64,000 nt of DNA from Chryseobacterium caseinilyticum (GTDB lineage: Bacteria; Bacteroidota; Bacteroidia; Flavobacteriales; Weeksellaceae). A program made the translations under genes and the position numbers. Positions 59,253-64,000 of the stretch are shown here, piece by piece (the stretch's first letter is position 1; each line of letters opens with the position of its first letter). Location: NCBI RefSeq assembly GCF_014837145.1, contig NZ_JACYFS010000003.1:1-64000 (forward strand), in the 5' to 3' direction. The notes beneath the pieces are model-generated. The model was not told where the DNA came from and ran no database searches. It was given only the letters and a program-made list of their open reading frames with translations.

Positions 59253-59582
59253 TTAAAGTGAAAAACTCTCTCCACAACCACAGGTTCTGGATGCATTAGG
59301 ATTATTAAAAATAAATCCTTTTCCGTTCAACCCTCCGGAGTATTCCAAAACAGTTCCTGCCAGATAAAGTATTGCTTTTTTCTCAACAACGATTTTGATC
59401 CCGTTATCTTCAAAAATCTGGTCACCTTCTTCTTTTTTATTGTCGAAACCCAGCACATACTCTAAACCTGAACAACCACCGCTCTTCACTCCAACTCTTA
59501 TATAATCTTCAGTAGGATTGAAGCCGTCTTCTGTCATCAGCTGAACTGCTTTCACCTTTGCCTGATCGCTTACTTTTATCAT
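59253..59582 (-). CDS. sufA: A-type Fe-S carrier protein SufA
   Basis: A 109-residue A-type carrier with the three cysteines that hold the cluster: Cys37 (SGGCSGLEY), Cys101 and Cys103 (TCGCGESF). It passes Fe-S clusters from SufBCD to client proteins. First gene of the suf cluster; a -7 box TAAATTTG lies at 59611-59618. The sufE/sufS genes were not seen in the window. Confidence 0.94.
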   Translation of the reverse strand: MIKVSDQAKVKAVQLMTEDGFNPTEDYIRVGVKSGGCSGLEYVLGFDNKKEEGDQIFEDNGIKIVVEKKAILYLAGTVLEYSGGLNGKGFIFNNPNASRTCGCGESFSL

Positions 59583-59610
59583 TGTTTCTATTTAGAATGA
59601 ATTTAGTCTG

Positions 59611-59618
59611 CAAATTTA
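59611..59618 (-). promoter_or_regulatory. -7 box of the suf operon
   Basis: Minus strand TAAATTTG followed by CAGAC, 29 bases before the sufA ATG; the -33 region is weak (TTTA). Confidence 0.5.
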
Positions 59619-59683
59619 CGACTAATAATCAGTAAATAAAAATCAGTGTTTTTATTTTTAACTATTTTTATCATTGATAAGTT

Positions 59684-59691
59684 TAACTTTG
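59684..59691 (+). promoter_or_regulatory. -7 box of the GLPGLI gene
   Basis: TAACTTTG followed by CCAG, 37 bases before the ATG. Confidence 0.5.
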
Positions 59692-59727
59692 CCAGAAGAT
59701 TAATATCCAACCTTAAAATTAAACAGA

Positions 59728-60585
59728 ATGAAAAAAAATTTCTTCTTAGCGACGTGCTTTGTGGCATTCAGTATTAATGCACAAGTGAACCGTTTTGTAT
59801 ATCAGGTCACCATGAAATCTGATGCTGAAAACAAGAATGATGTAAAAACAGAAAACGCCTACCTCGATATTTCAGCAGAGAAATCTCAGTTCTATTCCGA
59901 GAACAGAATCAAGAGAGATTCTGTAATGCAAGCCATGTTTCAAAGTGGAGGTGCACGAAACTTTAACCGTGAACAGATGGAAGGTTTAAGATCAAACATC
60001 GATTACACCATAGAAAAAGACAAAAAATCTCAAAAAACGACGTTTAAAAACAGAATCGGCAGGGATTTGTATTCATACGAAGAAGACAGACCCGTCAACT
60101 GGAAAATGCTTTCTGAAACCACAAAGATCGGAGACTATAAAGTACAGAAAGCTGAAACAGAATTTGCAGGCAGAAAATGGACGGCATGGTTTACAACTGA
60201 TCTACCTTATCAGGACGGACCGTACAAATTTTCAGGACTTCCCGGTTTGGTGGTAAAAGCAGAAGATGATAAAGGAGAATATTCTTTCGACCTGATGAAG
60301 AACTACAAAATTGCAGACTTCCCGGCAATGAACCAGTTTGGAAATACAATGAAAGTAAAACGTACAGATTACGCCAAGCAGCAGGAAAAATTCAGAAAAG
60401 ATCCTGAAGCTTTCATGAGTTCACAAAACACTGGCGGCGGCGGTGGCAGTATAAGAATTGGTGCACCAAGTCCGCCGATGAGTCGTGGCGGCGGAAATCA
60501 AAATTCTGCTGAGATGAGAAAAAGAAGACAAGAAAGAATGAAGGAGGAAATCAAGCGCAACAGCAATCCAATCGAATTAAATTAG
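59728..60585 (+). CDS. GLPGLI family secreted protein
   Basis: A 285-residue protein with a Sec signal peptide (MKKNFFLATCFVAFSINAQ) and the name-giving motif in the form FSGLPGLVVKAED (about 170-182), after DLPYQDGPYKF. The C-terminal part is odd: Gly-rich GGGGGSIRIGAPSPP, then basic and disordered (RKRRQERMKEEIKRNSNP). The family is confined to Bacteroidota and often placed beside TonB-dependent receptors; none is next to it here. Function unknown. Confidence 0.92.
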   Translation: MKKNFFLATCFVAFSINAQVNRFVYQVTMKSDAENKNDVKTENAYLDISAEKSQFYSENRIKRDSVMQAMFQSGGARNFNREQMEGLRSNIDYTIEKDKKSQKTTFKNRIGRDLYSYEEDRPVNWKMLSETTKIGDYKVQKAETEFAGRKWTAWFTTDLPYQDGPYKFSGLPGLVVKAEDDKGEYSFDLMKNYKIADFPAMNQFGNTMKVKRTDYAKQQEKFRKDPEAFMSSQNTGGGGGSIRIGAPSPPMSRGGGNQNSAEMRKRRQERMKEEIKRNSNPIELN

Positions 60586-60596
60586 ATAAAATATAG

Positions 60597-60627
60597 ACCG
60601 AAGTTTTCACGAGCTTCGGTTTTTTTG
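60597..60627 (+). terminator. Terminator of the GLPGLI gene
   Basis: Stem ACCGAAG / CTTCGGT with a 10-base loop and seven T's. Confidence 0.88.
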
Positions 60628-60701
60628 TTATCTTAAACTTTAAAGCTTCAAAATAAATAAGTTACACGCTATTTTGTTTATATTTACATAAATAACCTTT
60701 T

Positions 60702-61322
60702 GTGAAATATTTTATTTTCTTTTTTTTAAACCTTTCAGCTATGGTTTTTTCTCAGCAGACGGAAGATTTCCGTTCTGTAAAAACCTACTATAATCAACAC
60801 AGAAGCATGCTGAATCAGGAATTTAAAAAGAAATTTGATAAAGAGAAGAATAACTTCGTGAAAGTTTCCATCAAAAATGACTTTCAACTCTTCATGAGAA
60901 AGATGGACAGCATTGAAAATGTTGCATTAATAGGCGCCCTTCTGAAAACCAAAAACCTTGAAGACTTACAGCATTTTAAAGGACTGAAATTGAACCTTAA
61001 CAATCTTCAGGATCTCCCGCAAACCATCGATAAAAACGCAGATTATCCGGGAGGCATTAATGCTTTGAGACAGGAAGTTGCAAATCTTTTTTATTCTGAT
61101 GGTGTTTATTCTGAAATAAGAGATGTTAAAACTCAGATTGCATTTATCGTTGAAAAAGACGGAAGCATTTCTAATGTAAAGGCTGAAGGGGAAAATTTCA
61201 CACTCAACAGACAGGCTGAAATTGCATTATATTCTGTTGTAGAAAGATTTTCGCCCTCCTATATCAATGGAATAGCTGTAAGATCCCGCTTTAAATTGCC
61301 ATTAAGTCTGAAATTTGATTAA
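60702..61322 (+). CDS. Exported protein with a TonB C-terminal-like domain
   Basis: A 206-residue protein starting at GTG with a Sec signal peptide (MKYFIFFFLNLSAMVFSQ). After a helical part (20-105), residues 110-206 resemble the TonB C-terminal domain: YPGGINALRQEVAN, then KTQIAFIVEKDGSISNVKAEG and SPSYINGIAVRSRFKLPLSLKF, as in energy-transducer proteins. But there is no retained N-terminal membrane anchor or proline-rich arm, so it is not a classical TonB. Probably a periplasmic or lipid-independent relative. Function unknown. Confidence 0.8.
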   Translation: MKYFIFFFLNLSAMVFSQQTEDFRSVKTYYNQHRSMLNQEFKKKFDKEKNNFVKVSIKNDFQLFMRKMDSIENVALIGALLKTKNLEDLQHFKGLKLNLNNLQDLPQTIDKNADYPGGINALRQEVANLFYSDGVYSEIRDVKTQIAFIVEKDGSISNVKAEGENFTLNRQAEIALYSVVERFSPSYINGIAVRSRFKLPLSLKFD

Positions 61323-61369
61323 AATTAATTAAAATTCATAAAAAAACTTCACCATGTCGTGGGAATGTT

Positions 61370-61377
61370 TATTTTTG
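61370..61377 (+). promoter_or_regulatory. -7 box of the barrel-protein gene
   Basis: TATTTTTG, 14 bases before ATG 61392; it rules out an upstream in-frame start near 61359. Confidence 0.5.
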
Positions 61378-61391
61378 GCAAAAAAAACTTC

Positions 61392-61958
61392 ATGAAAAAG
61401 ATTTTTACAGTTTTAACGGTTTTATTTTCAGTAATAAACCTTTTCGCACAGGATCTTAATCCAAATAATGAATCCGGTTCCCAGAGAAAAAACGACATTG
61501 TAGTAGATCCTATTCTGCTCATTGCAGTACCAATGATCAATATTTCTTATGAAAGAATTCTCAACAAAGATATGGGTGTCGGGGTGAATGCAATGGTAAC
61601 GTTAAGTGACGAAGTAGATGACTTCAAACAGTTTTCTCCGTATTTCAGGTATTATATGGGAAGAAAATATGCACAGGGATTCTTTTTTGAAGGATTTGTA
61701 CCTGTAACAGTGGAAAACGATGTGTATTACAGCTATCAATATGATGATATTAACAACAATTATTACTACGTCAACAGTTCCAAGAAAAATTTAACGACTG
61801 TTGGAATTGGTTTTGGAGTCGGAGGAAAATGGGTTATTAAAGACCGTTTGGTAATAGAAGCGAGTGGCGGTATTGCCAGAAGATTCGGAGATTTCAACAC
61901 ATATGATATCGGCCCGGTCACCGGAAAAATCATGGGTGGCATTGGTTACAGGTTTTAA
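61392..61958 (+). CDS. Small outer-membrane beta-barrel protein (DUF3575-like)
   Basis: A 188-residue protein with a Sec signal peptide (MKKIFTVLTVLFSVINLFAQ). The mature part alternates beta strands with aromatic ends (PMINISYERIL, FSPYFRYYMG, GFFFEGFVPVTV, GIGFGVGGKWVI, IMGGIGYRF) and ends with an aromatic residue (Phe), as outer-membrane barrels do. It is probably an 8-stranded barrel of the DUF3575 kind. The ATG at 61392 is chosen over a longer frame because of the -7 box. Function unknown. Confidence 0.82.
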   Translation: MKKIFTVLTVLFSVINLFAQDLNPNNESGSQRKNDIVVDPILLIAVPMINISYERILNKDMGVGVNAMVTLSDEVDDFKQFSPYFRYYMGRKYAQGFFFEGFVPVTVENDVYYSYQYDDINNNYYYVNSSKKNLTTVGIGFGVGGKWVIKDRLVIEASGGIARRFGDFNTYDIGPVTGKIMGGIGYRF

Positions 61959-61978
61959 TTATAATAAAAATATATCCT

Positions 61979-62008
61979 GAAAAGCTTAGTTTTGCACTAA
62001 GCTTTTAT
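61979..62008 (+). terminator. Terminator overlapping the tadA promoter
   Basis: Stem AAAAGCTTAG / CTAAGCTTTT with loop TTTTGCA, then T's. The ascending arm and loop contain the -7-type box TAGTTTTG (61987-61994) for tadA. Confidence 0.8.
61987..61994 (+). promoter_or_regulatory. -7 box of tadA inside the terminator
   Basis: TAGTTTTG followed by CAC, 20 bases before the tadA ATG; no clear -33. Confidence 0.45.
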
Positions 62009-62013
62009 TTTTT

Positions 62014-62448
62014 ATGTTTACCGACGAATATTTTATGAAAATGGCTTTTCAGGAAGCTGAACTCGCGTTTGAAAAAGATGAAGTTCCGATTGGCTGCGTG
62101 ATCGTTTCAAATGACAGAATTATTGCAAGAGCTCATAATTTAACCGAAACCTTAAACGATGTTACTGCCCATGCCGAAATGCAGGCAATTACTTCCGCCG
62201 CCAATTTTCTGGGTGGAAAATACCTGATCAACTGCACTTTGTATGTCACTTTAGAACCCTGTGTCATGTGTTCGGGAGCTTTGAGCTGGTCGCAGATTTC
62301 AAAAGTAGTCATAGGTGCCAGAGACGAACAGCGGGGGTTTATCAACAAAAATCTCAGCCTTCATCCCAAAACAGAAATTGTCTCCGGAATTATGGAAAAT
62401 GAATGTTCAGCGATTGTGAAAGAGTTTTTTAAATCAAAAAGAGGTTGA
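62014..62448 (+). CDS. tadA: tRNA-specific adenosine deaminase
   Basis: A 144-residue zinc deaminase that turns the wobble adenosine of tRNA-Arg(ACG) into inosine. The zinc site is complete: His53 with catalytic Glu55 (AHAEMQAI) and Cys83/Cys86 (EPCVMCSGAL). The region VPIGCVIVSN and the GARDEQRG stretch also match. Guanine deaminases share the fold, but the length and the PCVMC context favour TadA. Single gene; convergent with coaX. Confidence 0.92.
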   Translation: MFTDEYFMKMAFQEAELAFEKDEVPIGCVIVSNDRIIARAHNLTETLNDVTAHAEMQAITSAANFLGGKYLINCTLYVTLEPCVMCSGALSWSQISKVVIGARDEQRGFINKNLSLHPKTEIVSGIMENECSAIVKEFFKSKRG

Positions 62449-62505
62449 GGCTTAGGTTTAGGCTGAGATGTAAAGCTTTTCAACCTTAACCTTAACCTTA
62501 GTTAA
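62441..62505. repeat. Imperfect inverted hexamer repeats between convergent genes
   Basis: GAGGTTGAGGCTTAGG...GGCTGAG (62441-62467) faces CAACCTTAACCTTAACCTTAG (62481-62501), which is built from CCTTAA units. Together they can fold back as a long imperfect hairpin over the ends of tadA and coaX, possibly a shared terminator. The unit is the same as the AGGTTA repeat at 46951. Confidence 0.65.
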
Positions 62506-63260
62506 ATATCTTTCCCTAAAAAGTACAGTCCTTTCAAAGTGTGAAGTCTGTCTGCAAGATGTATCTTATCAGTCAATGGCTTGTAAACGTGGGAAACGCC
62601 TCCAGTGGCGATGACGAAACAATCGTCATTCACTTCATCATTAATACGGTTGATGAAACCTTCTACCATTCCTAAAAAACCATAAACCATCCCGCTTTGC
62701 ATGCAGGAAACGGTGTCTAATCCCAAAACAGATTTCGGTTTTACCAGTTCTATTTCCGGAAGCTGGGCAGTCTGACTGATTAATGAATTCAAAGCTGTCA
62801 CAATGCCCGGAGCGATAATAACGCCCAGACATTCGCCACTTTCGGCGACGCAGCTGGCAGTAAGCGCAGTTCCAAAATCAAGGACGATTTTTTTTCTGTC
62901 TGGATACATATTGTGCGCTGCCACGAGGTTGGCGTAAATATCAGTTCCCATTTGTTTTGACTTGGCTACTACTCCCGAAGGCGTATTTCGGTCGACCATT
63001 ACTGGCATGATTCCGTGAATCTTTCTGATTGCAGAGCTTATTTCCCTGGTCAGCTGCGGAACTACAGAACCGATAATGATTTTTTTGATTTTTTCAGGAT
63101 CAACTTTATAGGTTTGATAAAGAATCAGCATCTGGCCGTGAAGCTCATCGGCTGTACGATAAGGTTTTGTATTGATGACCCACGAGATCTCGCAGTTGTC
63201 ACCATTAAAAAGTCCGAATCTGATGTTGCTGTTGCCAACGTTGATTACGATTGAATTCAT
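62502..63260 (-). CDS. coaX: Type III pantothenate kinase
   Basis: A 252-residue acetate/sugar-kinase-fold enzyme for the first step of coenzyme A synthesis. Motifs are IVINVGNSNIRFGLF (4-18), GSVVPQLT (about 64-71), GTDIYANLVAA (about 104-114), VLDFGTALTASCV (about 125-137) and ATGGVS near the end. Type III enzymes have poor affinity for ATP and resist feedback by CoA. Single gene; ends in the hexamer repeat junction. Confidence 0.95.
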   Translation of the reverse strand: MNSIVINVGNSNIRFGLFNGDNCEISWVINTKPYRTADELHGQMLILYQTYKVDPEKIKKIIIGSVVPQLTREISSAIRKIHGIMPVMVDRNTPSGVVAKSKQMGTDIYANLVAAHNMYPDRKKIVLDFGTALTASCVAESGECLGVIIAPGIVTALNSLISQTAQLPEIELVKPKSVLGLDTVSCMQSGMVYGFLGMVEGFINRINDEVNDDCFVIATGGVSHVYKPLTDKIHLADRLHTLKGLYFLGKDI

Positions 63261-63368
63261 TGAATAGCTTTTCGGGGGTAAATTTAATAATTAAAATAAA
63301 AAGAGCCTTTCAATATTTGGTAAAATGATTTATCATTGTAAAATCAATTCATTAAACTCCAAACACCT

Positions 63369-64000
63369 ATGAAAAAACTTTTAATTCTCCTGCTCATCAG
63401 TCAGTTTACGATACTATTCTCTCAGAAAAACATCAAAATGTATAACGAAAGAAAAGGCGATTCCATATCCTTTTACGTTGATAATAAAGATATTTATCCT
63501 GTATCACTGGTGTTTAACGGTCAGCCTGAGACCGAGAATCTGAAAAAACCGGAATTATTTAAAACCACTCAGGTTATACCCGGAAATGCAGTGAAATACA
63601 GAGTTACTTATTTTGTAGTCAACGACAGAACAAAAGGCTGGAGCATTAGAAAAATGCCCGGCTACAAATCTTATCTCGGAGATATTACTATAAAGGATTA
63701 CGATAAAAATTACCAATACGATCTTCCTTACAAAAAAGGAGAGTCTTATCTGATGTATCAGGGCTACAATGGCACATTTTCTCATCAGAACGAAAATTCA
63801 TTAGACTTTACGATGCCTGAAGGCACAGAGGTTTTGGCAGCCAGAGAGGGAATGGTAATCGAAGTTGTGCAGAGCAACAACCGAAGCTGCCCCACCAGAG
63901 ACTGTGCACCGTTCGGAAATTATATTTCTATTTTACATCCTGACGGCACGATTGCCCAGTATTATCATTTAAAACAGAATGGAGCAAAAGTGAAAATCGG
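63369..64000 (+). CDS. M23 family metallopeptidase (partial, runs off the right edge)
   Basis: At least 210 residues, open at the window end. A Sec signal peptide (MKKLLILLLISQFTILFSQ) precedes an N-terminal domain (20-125). The LytM/M23 zinc domain then begins: His139 and Asp146 in HQNENSLDF, MPEGTEVLAAREGMVIEVVQS typical of the family, and a His near residue 200 in QYYHL. Such enzymes cut peptidoglycan cross-bridges or act as envelope factors. The two cysteines in CPTRDCAPFG could form a disulfide. The start is clear; the end lies outside. Confidence 0.88.
   Translation, partial: MKKLLILLLISQFTILFSQKNIKMYNERKGDSISFYVDNKDIYPVSLVFNGQPETENLKKPELFKTTQVIPGNAVKYRVTYFVVNDRTKGWSIRKMPGYKSYLGDITIKDYDKNYQYDLPYKKGESYLMYQGYNGTFSHQNENSLDFTMPEGTEVLAAREGMVIEVVQSNNRSCPTRDCAPFGNYISILHPDGTIAQYYHLKQNGAKVKI

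Overview
The window is a stretch of chromosome from a Flavobacteriia member of the Bacteroidota, most like Chryseobacterium or a close Weeksellaceae relative. The evidence is AT-rich DNA, promoters with the Bacteroidota -7 box TAnnTTTG, almost no Shine-Dalgarno sequences, and family markers of the group: a type IX secretion (T9SS) type A sorting domain, a GLPGLI protein, DUF3078, DUF4836-like and DUF6122 proteins, an S46 dipeptidyl-peptidase, and many short secreted or lipoprotein genes of unknown role. No phage, IS transposase or CRISPR array was seen. Most of it is ordinary core chromosome with a few accessory spots. Family names come from reading motifs by eye; no database search was run.

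Left end (1-6.4 kb). The first 66 bases are the 5' end of a 16S rRNA gene running off the left edge on the minus strand, driven by three well-formed tandem promoters. Beyond lies about 1.4 kb of gene-free, repeat-rich DNA (a G-quadruplex motif, REP-like palindromes, heptamer repeats). Then come an NlpC/P60 lipoprotein and a minus-strand rtcB-prfH-TPR group that fits repair and rescue of damaged ribosomes. Three copies of a ~95-bp structured element lie in this region; one ends directly at the prfH start codon. A short stand-alone transcription unit (promoter, 25-codon ORF, terminator) lies at 6.15-6.35 kb.

6.4-22.5 kb. A lipoprotein-ABC ATPase-permease operon is followed by a secreted protein, the ComM-type AAA protein, a CsaA-like tRNA-binding protein, a DEDDy exonuclease, a MIP18/SufT-like Fe-S protein, and a calpain-like protease with an upstream partner gene. 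A minus-strand operon carries a TolC-type channel, a SprT-like protein, mannose-1-phosphate guanylyltransferase, a secreted protein and a GNAT acetyltransferase. folC is followed by two identical tRNA-Val(TAC) genes.

22.8-37.3 kb. Prolyl oligopeptidase, methylmalonyl-CoA mutase large subunit, a stress-protein-like gene, an S46 DPP7-type peptidase, a META-domain lipoprotein, a secreted-protein operon (T9SS cargo, 849-residue repeat protein, small secreted protein), then a TPR-histidine kinase and a LytTR response regulator whose genes converge and overlap.

37.5-54.9 kb. A long plus-strand run starts with hflX and includes DUF4919, a Na+/H+ antiporter, an AlkD-like protein, a lipoprotein, two DUF4836-like proteins, DUF6122 and a ChaA-type antiporter. 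After it come a truncated hemoglobin, a YkgJ-type cysteine-cluster protein with a decayed partial copy downstream, a DUF1801 protein, gdhA, dprA, a rhomboid protease and a DUF3078 protein.

Right end (54.9-64 kb). The suf iron-sulfur operon (sufA, sufB, sufC, sufD) carries a YoeB/Txe-type toxin-antitoxin module wedged between sufB and sufC, with the toxin frameshifted at codon 5-6. Then follow GLPGLI, TonB-like and DUF3575-like proteins, tadA, coaX, and an M23 peptidase running off the right edge.
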